Made by a program: the position numbers and the translations under genes
The notes under the pieces: model-generated
The model's database searches: none
The model's input: only the letters and a program-made list of their open reading frames with translations
What the model was told of the DNA's origin: nothing
From: Lactobacillus xylocopicola
Lineage (GTDB): Bacteria > Bacillota > Bacilli > Lactobacillales > Lactobacillaceae
NCBI RefSeq assembly: GCF_033096005.1
Contig: NZ_AP026803.1
Span: 1 to 64,000 of the forward strand
Direction: 5' to 3'
Length of the DNA stretch: 64,000 nucleotides
Shown here: positions 51,422 through 60,931 of the stretch, one piece after another
Layout: every line of letters starts with the position of its first letter
Position numbering within the stretch: position 1 is the stretch's first letter

Positions 51422-53719
51422 ATGGGAATAATATATTTACTCAAAAAATTTCGTAGGGAAATATTTAAGGAAAATGGTTCGCAGCTTCTATCATTAATTA
51501 TTATTGTTGCAATTGGTATTACCTGTTTTATTGGGTTTTCCAAATCATCCAGTGACTTAGAAAAAACTGTTTCTGACTACTATCGTCATTCAAATTTGGA
51601 AGATCTGGAAGTTTCGGGAAATTTCTCTGCTAAGAAAGTACGTCAAATACAAAATATTGCGGGCATCAAGAAAATCGCTAAAAATTATGATTATCAGGCA
51701 AGCGTTAAAAAAAACAATTTGTTGATTAATGGCTACAGTAAAAGTAACAAAATTAACCAGTTAACCCTCTTGGCAGGAAATTATCCGCGCCAAAATGAAA
51801 TTGCCGTTGATCACTTGTACTTTGAAAAAAACCAGCTCAAAATTGGCGATCAAGTTAAACTACTTATTAATGGGCTAAGAGTTAAAGCTAAAATTTCTGG
51901 AACGATTCGCAGTCCGAAGTATTTATATTTAACAGAGAATGCTGCTGAACCCTTCCCTAACCACCAAAAGTATGGCTACGGGGTTATACCCAATAAAAGA
52001 CTGAAAAAACTAGGGTTGCCGGTTAACTCGTTAGTAATCAAGGTGGGAAAATCATCGTCAAGCAACCAGGTAATTGATCGTCTTCACGCTGTTGATCGGA
52101 ATGCTTTTGTAGTTAAGCGGCAGGATCTTATGAGCTATAACATGATTCATAGCAAATTAACAACAATCAAAAATATTGCTATTGTGATCTCAGCTGTCTT
52201 TATTCTCCTAACTATTGCAGTGACGCTAATTAGTTACTCTAAGCAGGTCAGCAACAAAAGAGGAGAAATAGCTATTTTTAAAGCTTTAGGAGTTTCGCGG
52301 AAGAATATTTTAATATATTTATTCTTTCCGGGTATTGTTACTGCCATTGTGGGTACAGCTATCGGGTCACTAATCGGTATTCTGATCTTTCCGCAAATAA
52401 TCAATCAAACTTTGGGAAACTTATTTGATTTCCCTAAAATCATGCAGGGTAACTATTTATCGTTGGTAGCCGGATCATTTATTGCAGTACTGGTGGTCGA
52501 ATTAATTGCGTTGGTTATTAATGCAGCTAAATTATTAAACGAATCAGCTGCCAATACGATGCGTCCAACCATCAGTAAGGCAAAAGCTGGGACTTTTTTG
52601 GCCAAAATACCGGGTATTTGGCGTCATCTTTCTTTTAAGAGCAAGCTGTTAGTGCGTAATATTGCCAGTGGTAAGATTAAGTTTCTGTTTAGTGCGTTAG
52701 CAATTGCTTTCTGTGTGACGATCCTAATTTCTTCTTTTGGATTAAAGTTTGCCTTTGGTAACATTGAACAGACAGAGTTTCAGGATGTTCGAAAATATGA
52801 TCTTAGTGCTAATTTGACTAGTAACAAACAAGGCAAAATTAGCCAAGATCCATCCGTAGTTTACGTTGATAACTATGCTATTGTTCCAGCCAAGGTAGGA
52901 AATACTGAGACACACCTAAATGTTATCAATGCCAAAGCTAAAGCAATCAACTTAAGTTCTACTAGTAATGAAAAATTGAGTTTTGCTCATCTTCAGGGAA
53001 CTTACATTTCTGCTAAATTGGCGCAAAGATTAGCTTTAAAAAAGGGCAGTACAGTAAAGCTCAAGGTATTCCATGATAATGAATACGATAATTTTAAAAC
53101 GGTCATCAAAGGAATTTATACTAGTTATATGAGCCAGGGCTTTTACACAACTGATGATTATTTAAAAAGTAAAGGGTTGAATATACCTGTCCAAACTAAA
53201 TTCATCAAGGCTAAGAACATTAAAGGTGAAAAGCAGCGGTTAGATAAAAATCCGTTAGTGAAAAACGTCTTGCTAAAAAGCAAGCAAGCTCAAGGCTATC
53301 AGAAGGCGTCGACAGCAGTTAATTCAATTCTGATAATGATTGTACTTATTGCAGCGCTGCTTCTATTTGCAGTAATCTATAACCTCAGTACGATCAACAT
53401 TGCAGAAAGAAAAAGAGACATTGCAACTGAAAAAGTTTTGGGATTGAGTAGTGGGAATATTAATAGACTGATTCTAGGCGAAAATACTATTTTGGTTACA
53501 GCAGCAACCGTCATCGGTATAATTATTAGTCCATGGATGTACAATTTGCTGGGAAATTCGATCGCTTCAGATGATATGTCCTTCCCGACACAACTAAACC
53601 TTAATAGTATCCCAATTTCAATCGGTTTAATTATTTTGTTCTTATTGTTGACTAGTCTCTTTCTAATTCAAAAAATTAAGAAAATTAATCAACTAGAAGC
53701 CTTGAATGGTTTTGAATAG
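51422..53719 (+). CDS. FtsX-like ABC permease
   Basis: About 765 residues from ATG 51422 (an in-frame ATG 15 bases upstream lacks a good ribosome site). Helix at about 20-38, large external domain, three helices near 250-380, helix near 435, second external domain, and three helices near 640-765. FtsX motifs SNKRGEIAIFKALGVSRKNI and ERKRDIATEKVLGLSSGNIN precede the membrane bundles. Full-length, unlike the split protein at 22934. Confidence 0.9.
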   Translation: MGIIYLLKKFRREIFKENGSQLLSLIIIVAIGITCFIGFSKSSSDLEKTVSDYYRHSNLEDLEVSGNFSAKKVRQIQNIAGIKKIAKNYDYQASVKKNNLLINGYSKSNKINQLTLLAGNYPRQNEIAVDHLYFEKNQLKIGDQVKLLINGLRVKAKISGTIRSPKYLYLTENAAEPFPNHQKYGYGVIPNKRLKKLGLPVNSLVIKVGKSSSSNQVIDRLHAVDRNAFVVKRQDLMSYNMIHSKLTTIKNIAIVISAVFILLTIAVTLISYSKQVSNKRGEIAIFKALGVSRKNILIYLFFPGIVTAIVGTAIGSLIGILIFPQIINQTLGNLFDFPKIMQGNYLSLVAGSFIAVLVVELIALVINAAKLLNESAANTMRPTISKAKAGTFLAKIPGIWRHLSFKSKLLVRNIASGKIKFLFSALAIAFCVTILISSFGLKFAFGNIEQTEFQDVRKYDLSANLTSNKQGKISQDPSVVYVDNYAIVPAKVGNTETHLNVINAKAKAINLSSTSNEKLSFAHLQGTYISAKLAQRLALKKGSTVKLKVFHDNEYDNFKTVIKGIYTSYMSQGFYTTDDYLKSKGLNIPVQTKFIKAKNIKGEKQRLDKNPLVKNVLLKSKQAQGYQKASTAVNSILIMIVLIAALLLFAVIYNLSTINIAERKRDIATEKVLGLSSGNINRLILGENTILVTAATVIGIIISPWMYNLLGNSIASDDMSFPTQLNLNSIPISIGLIILFLLLTSLFLIQKIKKINQLEALNGFE

Positions 53720-53766
53720 GAGGTACACTTGTAACTAAACTATAATTATTTAAACAGGTGAGTTGA

Positions 53767-54144
53767 GTGGAAGACAAGGCATACAAGATTGGGCAATTTT
53801 CGAACCAAGTGAAGCTGTCGATTGACACCTTGCGTTATTATGAAAAGGAAAAGCTGATTGTTCCGAAGCGGGATCAGAATAATCGCCGGATATATGATGA
53901 AAGTGATTTGCGCTGGATTGAATTCATCAAGCGTTTAAAGCAGACAGGCATGCCCATCAAGGAAATTCAGCAATACTCCCAGTTGCGCTACCAGGGAGAT
54001 AGCACTATCAATGAACGCTTAGAGCTGTTATACCAACAAAAGGAACGTTTGGCCGCTGAATCTGCGGAGCTTGCACAACATATTGCTTTTTTAAACCATA
54101 AGATTGGGGTTTATCAAGCTAAGCTGAAGCGTTATGACCACTAA
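53767..54144 (+). CDS. MerR-family transcriptional regulator (3 of 4)
   Basis: 125 residues from GTG 53767 behind AGGTGAG. IGQFSNQVKLSIDTLRYYEK, RWIEFIKRLKQTGMPIKEIQ, then a coiled coil. No sensor Cys. Converges with the CMD gene at 54204, whose promoter has a MerR-type spacer. Confidence 0.92.
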   Translation: MEDKAYKIGQFSNQVKLSIDTLRYYEKEKLIVPKRDQNNRRIYDESDLRWIEFIKRLKQTGMPIKEIQQYSQLRYQGDSTINERLELLYQQKERLAAESAELAQHIAFLNHKIGVYQAKLKRYDH

Positions 54145-54147
54145 CTA

Positions 54148-54187
54148 AAAGGGGTACTAGGATAATTACTATCCTAGTACCCCTTAT
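54148..54187. terminator. Bidirectional terminator
   Basis: A perfect 15-bp stem, AAGGGGTACTAGGAT with ATCCTAGTACCCCTT, loop AATTACT, between converging genes. Confidence 0.92.
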
Positions 54188-54203
54188 TATCTAAACTACT
54201 AAG

Positions 54204-54578
54204 TTAATTCTTAGCAAAGACTTGCTTGGCAGTGTTCACAGCATTCAGGACCTTAGGAAAGCCGACATAGGGCAGACACTGAATAAAAGTTTCAATAATT
54301 TCATTCTTTGTCCAGCCCACATTCAAGGCCGCCTGAATATGAACTTTAAGCTGCGCTGCTGTATCGCCCTGGGTCAATAGACTGGTAATGGTGATCATTT
54401 CGCGTTGTTTAAAGTCCAGCCCGGTCCGGTTATAAATATCGCCAAAGGCAAATTCAAAAATATATTTGCCCACGTCAGGAGCGATTCCTTGAAGAGCCGC
54501 CATCACGCTGTCGGCCGCCGTGCCATCAACCTGCGCTAATGTTTTTTTGCCTAATTCTAATCTTTTATCTGTTGACAT
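54204..54578 (-). CDS. Carboxymuconolactone decarboxylase-like protein
   Basis: 124 residues, single CMD domain with GDIYNRTGLDFKQREMITIT, SLLTQGDTAAQLKVHIQAAL and ECLPYVGFP-like FIQCLPYVGFPKVLNAVNTA. One Cys only, no CxxC. Paralogue of the proteins at 37319 and 45419. Ribosome site AGGAGG. Confidence 0.92.
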   Translation of the reverse strand: MSTDKRLELGKKTLAQVDGTAADSVMAALQGIAPDVGKYIFEFAFGDIYNRTGLDFKQREMITITSLLTQGDTAAQLKVHIQAALNVGWTKNEIIETFIQCLPYVGFPKVLNAVNTAKQVFAKN

Positions 54579-54614
54579 AGATTTATCCTCCTAATAGTTA
54601 ATATTACAGAAATT

Positions 54615-54645
54615 ATCATAATTGCTGGAGTTAACTCCATGTCAA
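54615..54645 (-). promoter_or_regulatory. MerR-type promoter of the CMD gene
   Basis: Minus strand: -35 TTGACA (54645-54640), 19-base spacer, -10 TATGAT (54620-54615). The spacer holds a perfect palindrome TGGAGTTAACTCCA. The convergent MerR gene (53767) is the obvious candidate regulator. Confidence 0.85.
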
Positions 54646-54716
54646 GGGGACAGCAAATTTATTTACTGGTTGGGCTTTTAGCAAAAACGATTGTATAATT
54701 ACGTTGAGGTAAGACA

Positions 54717-55460
54717 ATGAAAATAATTGAATTCGGGCAAGACCACACGGAAGTAATTATCTTGCTGCATGGCGGTGGCCTTAACTGGTGGAATTACCAG
54801 ACGGAGGCGAAATTACTAGCCTCAAAGTACCACGTGGTTTTGCCCATCTTGCCGGGGCACGCGGGCAGCGACCAGGACTTTTATAGCATTAGGCAGTGCG
54901 CCCAAGCAATTATTGCGGTAATTGAGCAGAGATACGGGGGCTCTGTGCTGCTAATTGGTGGCCTGTCGCTAGGCGCTCAGGTTGCCGTTGAAATCTTGGC
55001 CTTGCGTAAAGATATTTGCCGATATGCCATTATTGAGAGTGCACAGGTAATTCCGGCGCCGCTAACTAAGGCGCTACTGCCCGTGACACTTGCTGCCAGT
55101 TACGGCCTAATCAAGCAAAAATGGTTTGCACGCTGGCAGTTTAGGGCACTGAAGATGGCACCAGCTTACTTTGAAGATTACTACCGTGACACGTGTCGTA
55201 TCAGCCGGCAGAATCTAACGGCAATTTTAGTCGCCAATACCAGTTTCACAATTCCTGTCAGTTTTGCGCAGACGAGCGCGCGGGTAATACTCGTTGTAGG
55301 TGGCAAAGAAGGCAGGAAGATGCGACGCTCGGCCGCACTTTTACATAAAGCGCAGCCGGCTAGTCTGCTGCAGATAAAAGCCGGCTTGTACCACGGCCAG
55401 TTTGTTCTCAACCATCCCCGTGAATATGCAGCTGACCTAGCTAGAATAGTGGCAAGTTAG
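54717..55460 (+). CDS. Alpha/beta-hydrolase
   Basis: 247 residues. HGG oxyanion segment LLHGGGLNWWNYQTEA, nucleophile elbow LIGGLSLGAQVAVE (Ser near 88) and catalytic His in LYHGQFVLNHPREY. No signal peptide. Substrate unknown. ATG follows GAGGTAAG. Confidence 0.85.
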   Translation: MKIIEFGQDHTEVIILLHGGGLNWWNYQTEAKLLASKYHVVLPILPGHAGSDQDFYSIRQCAQAIIAVIEQRYGGSVLLIGGLSLGAQVAVEILALRKDICRYAIIESAQVIPAPLTKALLPVTLAASYGLIKQKWFARWQFRALKMAPAYFEDYYRDTCRISRQNLTAILVANTSFTIPVSFAQTSARVILVVGGKEGRKMRRSAALLHKAQPASLLQIKAGLYHGQFVLNHPREYAADLARIVAS

Positions 55461-55533
55461 TTTGCGTTGCTGTCAATCTTGGCGCGGCTAAATAATTATA
55501 TTAAATTGAGGATTTTTACCAAAAGAGTAAGAG

Positions 55534-55580
55534 AAAAGCCTGAATCTGCTAGAGCTAATCTAAGAAGGTTCAGGCTTTGT
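55534..55580. terminator. Terminator between the hydrolase and ADH genes
   Basis: AAAGCCTGAA pairs perfectly with TTCAGGCTTT; wide loop. Serves both converging genes. Confidence 0.75.
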
Positions 55581-55588
55581 TTAGTTAA

Positions 55589-56629
55589 TTATTCACTCAC
55601 AATGATTAGGGATTTGATGGCTTCACGGCGATCCATTGCCTCATAAGCAGCTTGGATTTGGTCTAGTGTGAAACGCTTGGTGAAGACCTTGCCGGGATGG
55701 ATTTTACCTTGCAGGACTGCATCTAGTAAAACCTTACGGTCAATGCTGGTTACAGGTGCAATGCCGCCCCGCAAACCACTGTTTTTCCAGAACAGGTTAT
55801 TGGTATTCATTTCAGCTTTTTGCGGTACCCCAACGCGGCCAATTATTGCCCCTGGCCGGCCAACTTGTACCGCGGTTGCAACCGATTGCTCCGTGCCAAC
55901 GCACTCTAAGACAGCATCGGCACCGTTCCCATCAGTTAGCGCCAGGACCCGTTCGACCGCGTCCTGCCCTCTTTCAGGCACAATGTCAGTTGCACCAAAT
56001 TCTCGTGATAACTGCTGCCGGTCTTCATGGCGACTCATTGCAATAATCCGCTTGGCGCCGAGCAGTTTGGCGGCAATAACGCCGCACAGACCTACCGCAC
56101 CGTCGCCGAAAACTACAACCGTGTCACCGGTCTTGACCTCGGCACTGGCTGCTGCATGGTAACCGGTAGCCATGACGTCAGATAAAGTTAAGAGGTCGTT
56201 TAACTGGTCGTCGGTATAGTCGTTAGGTTGGCCCGGAATTTTGATCAGTGCCCAAGCAGCGTTTTGAAACCTAAGGTATTCGCCCTGGTAGCCACCATTA
56301 GTCCCGCCGGTCTGATTGAGACAGCTGCCGTCAAAACCGGCACGGCAAGCGCTGCAGTAGCCGCAGCCGTGGGTAAAAGGCGCGATGACGAAGTCGCCTG
56401 GTTGAACTGCTGTAACTTTGGTGCCGACCGCTTCCACAATGCCAATGGCTTCGTGTCCCACGGGGCTATTATGGGGCCGCTGGGAGATGCCGCGGTACCA
56501 CCACAGATCAGAACCGCAGACGCAGGTGCGGATAACTTTGATAATTGCATCTGTGTCGGCCTCAATTTGCGGATGGGGGTATTCCTGCAGGGTCATTTTC
56601 CCTGGCTCACTAAAAGTTGCCGTTTTCAT
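55589..56629 (-). CDS. Zinc-dependent alcohol dehydrogenase family protein
   Basis: 346 residues. Catalytic zinc ligands CGSDLWWY and GHEAIGIVEAVG; structural zinc Cys cluster CGYCSACRAGFDGSC; nucleotide-binding GDGAVGLCGV. MDR-family NAD(P)-dependent oxidoreductase, substrate unknown. Last gene of the minus-strand operon 57488-56651-55589 under a MerR-type promoter. Confidence 0.92.
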   Translation of the reverse strand: MKTATFSEPGKMTLQEYPHPQIEADTDAIIKVIRTCVCGSDLWWYRGISQRPHNSPVGHEAIGIVEAVGTKVTAVQPGDFVIAPFTHGCGYCSACRAGFDGSCLNQTGGTNGGYQGEYLRFQNAAWALIKIPGQPNDYTDDQLNDLLTLSDVMATGYHAAASAEVKTGDTVVVFGDGAVGLCGVIAAKLLGAKRIIAMSRHEDRQQLSREFGATDIVPERGQDAVERVLALTDGNGADAVLECVGTEQSVATAVQVGRPGAIIGRVGVPQKAEMNTNNLFWKNSGLRGGIAPVTSIDRKVLLDAVLQGKIHPGKVFTKRFTLDQIQAAYEAMDRREAIKSLIIVSE

Positions 56630-56650
56630 GATTTTTGCTCCTTATGCTAT

Positions 56651-57472
56651 TTACTTATCACCGTAATAAAATGCGGCAGTGGCACCACCATCGATTAAGA
56701 AGGTTGAACCGGTAATGAAGGCACCCTGCGGGCTCATCAATAGTTGGGCGACGTTGGCAACTTCATCGGCCGTTCCGGGCCGGCCAGCCGGCGACTTGGC
56801 AAACATTTCTTTGTAAAAGTCGCCTCGGATGCCATTGAATTCGTCTAGCGCTAGGGGAGTGACAATAATTCCGGGAGCAATAGCGTTGAGTCTCGCCCCA
56901 CGTTTAGCCCAGTTCAAGGCTTCGGCCATTACCCGCTTTTCATTGCAGCGCTTGGCCAGTTGGTAGGCCTGCAGTGTATCTTTGATGTTCTCTTCTTGTA
57001 AAAGGTCGAGCTTTAATAATTCTGCGGTTGGGGTTAGTGCCAATTGCTGGTCTTGCTCTGGGGTTAACGCGGGCATGCGGTGACCGGATTGACTGGTAAT
57101 GGTCACGCCCACACCACCAGCAGCGATGACCTGACCTACTTCTTCCAGCAATACGGCTGTCCCATAGAGATCAACGTTTAAAATGGCTGCGATTGAAGCT
57201 TGACTAGGTGACAGGCCGGCGCCGTTAATCAGAGTTGTAATTGGGCCATACTTTTGCCCGGTGGCAATCATCTTTTTAATAGACTCGCGGGAAGATAGGT
57301 CCATCTCTATCGGTTCAACGTCAAAGCCGGCTTCCTGCATAACGCGTCCAATTGTTTGCGCGTTATGCAAGCTTTTGTCGCCCAAAATAATTTTCTGGTC
57401 AGCGCCCATTCGCCGGGCAATTGCCATACTGATCTGGCCGGCACCAACAACTAACATAACTGGTTTATTCAT
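56651..57472 (-). CDS. SDR family oxidoreductase
   Basis: 273 residues. Atypical start MLVVGAGQISMAIARRMGAD with a GxGxxxxA-type cofactor site, NGAGLSP, and the C-terminal GAFITGSTFLIDGG typical of SDRs. The canonical YxxxK is only loosely seen (YQLAKRCNEK). Middle gene of the operon; 15 bases separate it from the gene upstream. Confidence 0.87.
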   Translation of the reverse strand: MNKPVMLVVGAGQISMAIARRMGADQKIILGDKSLHNAQTIGRVMQEAGFDVEPIEMDLSSRESIKKMIATGQKYGPITTLINGAGLSPSQASIAAILNVDLYGTAVLLEEVGQVIAAGGVGVTITSQSGHRMPALTPEQDQQLALTPTAELLKLDLLQEENIKDTLQAYQLAKRCNEKRVMAEALNWAKRGARLNAIAPGIIVTPLALDEFNGIRGDFYKEMFAKSPAGRPGTADEVANVAQLLMSPQGAFITGSTFLIDGGATAAFYYGDK

Positions 57473-57487
57473 TATTATTTCTCCTTT

Positions 57488-58132
57488 TTAATAAACGGGC
57501 CTTTTTTCGCCCTCAGTATCTGGATCGGCGATACCAATACTTTCATTAACAAACAAGCTGGGGTTGGCAATGATCTGCAAAACCACATCGGCCATGCTTT
57601 GGCGTGATCCGGAAACACCATAATATGGTTGGTCGCGTGTGGTAATAGTGTACTTAACTTCTGCCCGGTCATTGAGCCACGGTAAACGCAGGGTGGTATA
57701 TTTGAGTCCGGAGTCAGCTAATAGCTGGTCGGAATGGATGGCCTCCTGCAAACCAGGCAGTACTTGCTTATAATTCCAGCGCCCAAACTCACCGCCGACT
57801 TCATTGTATATTCCGAGAATGTTGGAAAAGATAACCCGCTGGACATCGTGCTTGGTCATGGCTTCTATAACATTGTGCGTGATCACATTGTCAGGACTAT
57901 GGTCAACCATCCCAACGAAAACTAGGTCTTGCCCGGCGACTGCACTGTCAACGTCTGGGGCACTCAATAAGTTGACTTCTAAGATGCGTGCCCGATCTTG
58001 CAAATCAATCAGCCGGCGCCTGTTGCGTAGCCCCAAAGTCAAGTGCACCTCTTTGAACTTAGGTTCCTGCGAAATGCGCTGTTCGACTAGCTGGGCAATT
58101 TGTCCGTTGGCTGCTAAAATCAATAAATTCAT
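57488..58132 (-). CDS. NAD(P)H-binding (atypical SDR) protein
   Basis: 214 residues. N-terminal Rossmann start MNLLILAANGQIAQLVEQRI, mid motif VIFSNILGIYNEVGGEFGRW and TLRLPWLNDRAEV. NmrA/BlvrB-like fold, possible quinone or flavin reductase. First gene of the operon, behind the promoter at 58164. Confidence 0.87.
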   Translation of the reverse strand: MNLLILAANGQIAQLVEQRISQEPKFKEVHLTLGLRNRRRLIDLQDRARILEVNLLSAPDVDSAVAGQDLVFVGMVDHSPDNVITHNVIEAMTKHDVQRVIFSNILGIYNEVGGEFGRWNYKQVLPGLQEAIHSDQLLADSGLKYTTLRLPWLNDRAEVKYTITTRDQPYYGVSGSRQSMADVVLQIIANPSLFVNESIGIADPDTEGEKRPVY

Positions 58133-58163
58133 TATTTGCCTCCTGTTTTTTTAGATTGTATTT

Positions 58164-58194
58164 ATCTTAGGTCATTAGCCTAACTATAAGGCAA
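58164..58194 (-). promoter_or_regulatory. MerR-type promoter of the oxidoreductase operon
   Basis: Minus strand: -35 TTGCCT (58194-58189), 19-base spacer, -10 TAAGAT (58169-58164). The spacer carries AGTTAGGCTAATGACC, an imperfect dyad. The divergent MerR gene (58317) is the likely regulator. Confidence 0.75.
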
Positions 58195-58316
58195 GTGGAA
58201 AATATAAGGAGTTATTTTCTTTGTTTGATAGTATTAGTTAGCCTCGAAAAAATTTTTGCTTTCGAGTAACTTTACACTGTACTATAAAGATAAATTAAAA
58301 GAAGGGGAAAGAGCCA

Positions 58317-58739
58317 ATGAAATATAATGTGCAAGAAGCAGCTGATAAAATGGGTTTGACGACTTATGCATTGCGTTACTACGATAACAATGGGATGTTG
58401 CCTTATGTGAAACGCGATGAAAATAATAATCGAATCTTTGATGATGTTGATCTCGAATGGATTCAAATCATTATTTGCTTGCGTGGAACGGGGATGCCGT
58501 TAAAGAAGATTCAATATTATTTGCAGTTAGTTACTCAGGGAGAACAGACGGTTCCCGAACGCTATCAAATTATGTTAGAACAACAGCAGCAAACGCTAAG
58601 AGAAATCACTGAGCTTAACCAACATTTGATGACGATCAATAAAAAGGTGGCCCACTATGCAGATATCCTAATTAACCCTAAACCGGATTCTTACGTGCCT
58701 TCTAATATAAAAACTAAGGCCGCTAAGACCACTACTTAA
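58317..58739 (+). CDS. MerR-family transcriptional regulator (4 of 4)
   Basis: 140 residues. VQEAADKMGLTTYALRYYDN, LEWIQIIICLRGTGMPLKKI, then a Gln-rich coiled coil and basic tail. ATG follows GAAGGGGAAAG. Divergent from the three-gene oxidoreductase operon. Confidence 0.92.
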   Translation: MKYNVQEAADKMGLTTYALRYYDNNGMLPYVKRDENNNRIFDDVDLEWIQIIICLRGTGMPLKKIQYYLQLVTQGEQTVPERYQIMLEQQQQTLREITELNQHLMTINKKVAHYADILINPKPDSYVPSNIKTKAAKTTT

Positions 58740-58853
58740 AACCAACTATGAGTAACTGCGACTTTCTTTAACTTGATAATTGCCGTATTAAAGCAGTGGT
58801 TTGGTGGTATGATGAAGCTTATCAGGATAGTATTGCTAAAGGGAGTGATTTTG

Positions 58854-59717
58854 ATGAAAATTGGTTTTATCGGAACAGGCGTGATGGGTAATGCGATTTG
58901 CCTAAATTTGCTGAAGGCTCATCACCAATTGTGGATTTATAACCGGACCAAGAGCAAGACGGATAACTTAGTCAAGCATGGTGCAAATTGGTGCGCTAGC
59001 CCGCAGGCAGTAGTTGAAAAAGCTGACGTAATTTTTACGATGGTGGGCTTTCCGGCTGATGTTGAGCAAGTTTACCAGGGTACTGACGGTATTTTGGCGG
59101 GCGCGGTCAAGGGAAAGTACCTCGTTGACATGACCACCTCGAAGCCGGCTTTGGCCCAGCAACTATTTGATGCAGGTGAAAAAGTAGGCGCTAAAGTCTT
59201 GGATGCACCGGTCTCGGGCGGCGACCTGGGGGCCAAGAATGCTACCCTAACTATTATGGTTGGCGGTGATGAAGCGGCATATGAAGATCTGGAACCGGTG
59301 TTTAAGGACTTTGGCAAGACGGTGCACTACTTTGGTCCTGCCGGCGCGGGTCAAAACACCAAGATGGCCAATCAGATTATGATTGCGGGCACAATGACGG
59401 GGATGACCGAGATGCTGGTTTATGCCGAGAAGGCCGGGCTGGATTTGGCGACCGTTTTAGCAACGGTTGGTGCCGGTAGTGCGGCTAACTGGAGTCTGGC
59501 TAATTACGGTCCGCGCATTCTTAAAGGGGACTACACGCCCGGCTTCTTTAGCAAGCATTTCTTGAAAGACTTACGCATTGCGTTAGAAATGGCTCAAGAG
59601 ATGGGGATAGAGTTACCGGCTACGCAAGAAGCCCAGCGTTTATATGAAATTCTGGTAGATGACCAGGGTCTGGGCGACTTAGGTACGCAGGGGCTGATCA
59701 AACTCTGGTGGAAATAA
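58854..59717 (+). CDS. NAD(P)-dependent 3-hydroxyisobutyrate dehydrogenase-like protein
   Basis: 287 residues from ATG 58854 behind GGGAG; the open frame upstream to 58773 is not used. KIGFIGTGVMGNAICLNLL cofactor site, substrate loop LDAPVSGGDLGAKNATL, catalytic Lys in GAGQNTKMANQ. Beta-hydroxyacid dehydrogenase family; substrate unknown. Confidence 0.92.
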   Translation: MKIGFIGTGVMGNAICLNLLKAHHQLWIYNRTKSKTDNLVKHGANWCASPQAVVEKADVIFTMVGFPADVEQVYQGTDGILAGAVKGKYLVDMTTSKPALAQQLFDAGEKVGAKVLDAPVSGGDLGAKNATLTIMVGGDEAAYEDLEPVFKDFGKTVHYFGPAGAGQNTKMANQIMIAGTMTGMTEMLVYAEKAGLDLATVLATVGAGSAANWSLANYGPRILKGDYTPGFFSKHFLKDLRIALEMAQEMGIELPATQEAQRLYEILVDDQGLGDLGTQGLIKLWWK

Positions 59718-59732
59718 CCGTAAATTAACCAC

Positions 59733-59767
59733 AAAAGGAGCGACTTCGATGGAAGTCGCTCCTTTTT
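59733..59767. terminator. Terminator after the dehydrogenase gene
   Basis: AAAAGGAGCGACTTC pairs perfectly with GAAGTCGCTCCTTTT across GATG. Confidence 0.92.
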
Positions 59768-59805
59768 GAGTGGCCGGCAAATTTTATTCGGCTGATAGAG
59801 CCGGA

Positions 59806-59991
59806 TTAATGTCTAATTAGTGCAAAGGCTAAGCAGCTTATCCCGCCAAGTAGCAGGAGTGGTACCAGCAGGTGAATCAAGAATACCGCCACCAGTCCAC
59901 AAGCTAACAAGAAAAATAGTATTTTAATCAGGCCCAGACCGAGTTTAGCCAGTAGCCAGATAGAACAACAAAGCAGTATTAGTGTCAACAT
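59806..59991 (-). CDS. Small membrane protein
   Basis: 61 residues from ATG 59991 behind AAGGGGTGA. Nearly all hydrophobic: MLTLILLCCSIWLLAKLGLG, then two more helices. No family recognised. Confidence 0.6.
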   Translation of the reverse strand: MLTLILLCCSIWLLAKLGLGLIKILFFLLACGLVAVFLIHLLVPLLLLGGISCLAFALIRH

Positions 59992-60150
59992 GCCCAATCA
60001 CCCCTTCAGTATGTAGTAAGAGCAAGTATAGGATGTTTTGGGTAGAACGAATAGGGAGTAGCGATAAGTTTTAAAAATAATTAATTATCTTGCTCCAAGT
60101 TCAAAAATTGATATAATAGTCTTCCACGAAAAATTGGAAGGAGGAGCAAT

Positions 60151-60861
60151 TTGCGTTTTAAACAAATAATTTTTGATGTCGATGACACGCTGATTGATTT
60201 TGCTGCTACAGAGCATTTTGCTTTGCACAGTCTTTTTAACGCACATCACTGGCAACTAACAGATGACTTGCAGCGCCGCTATCATGCCTATAACCAGGGA
60301 TTATGGCGTCAGCTTGAACGGGATCAGATCAGTTATGACCAGTTAAGTCGGACGGTATTTAGGCATTTTTTTAAAGAAAATCTGGGGGTAGAAGTCGACG
60401 GCACGGCAATTATGAATGAATACCGGTCCTACTTCAGTCAAGCATACAAGCTGCTCCCGGGCGTTGAAGACACTTTGCATTTTGGGCAGCGGCATAACTA
60501 CCAGCTGACCGTTCTCAGCAATGGTGAAAGCTATATGCAGCGGCAGCGTTTAGAACTAGCGGGCATCTGGAAGTACTTTTCTTTGATTGTCACTTCTGAA
60601 GAAGCGGGCTGCTCTAAACCAGATCCGCAGATTTTTGACTATTTTTTTAGTAAGGCCGAAATTGGCCCCGAAGAAACAGTCTTCTTTGGGGATGGTCTGC
60701 AGTCTGATATTTTGGGAGCAGAGAACTACGGTTTTGCCAGTGTTTGGTATAACCATCGTCACCGTAAAAACACGTTGAACTTACATCCACTAGCTGAAGT
60801 GGATAATTATCCGCAATTTGTTACCCTCCTCAAAAACGATTTTCGCACTAAACCGGTATAA
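60151..60861 (+). CDS. HAD-superfamily hydrolase (YjjG-like nucleotidase)
   Basis: 236 residues. TTG start behind AAGGAGG. HAD motif I FDVDDTLIDF, motif II VLSNGE, motif III Lys in SKPDPQIF, motif IV FFGDGLQSDI. Family members dephosphorylate noncanonical nucleotides or small metabolites. Confidence 0.92.
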   Translation: MRFKQIIFDVDDTLIDFAATEHFALHSLFNAHHWQLTDDLQRRYHAYNQGLWRQLERDQISYDQLSRTVFRHFFKENLGVEVDGTAIMNEYRSYFSQAYKLLPGVEDTLHFGQRHNYQLTVLSNGESYMQRQRLELAGIWKYFSLIVTSEEAGCSKPDPQIFDYFFSKAEIGPEETVFFGDGLQSDILGAENYGFASVWYNHRHRKNTLNLHPLAEVDNYPQFVTLLKNDFRTKPV

Positions 60862-60931
60862 TAGAAGATAAGCGTAGTTAATAACTACCAAGAATAAAGT
60901 TGCTTTTAAGATTAGGAAAGTAGGGAAAACT

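Noticed and set aside
55668..56162. 164-residue frame opposite the alcohol dehydrogenase gene
   Set aside because: Pro/Thr/Arg-rich composition typical of an antisense shadow; the opposite strand has an intact zinc ADH.
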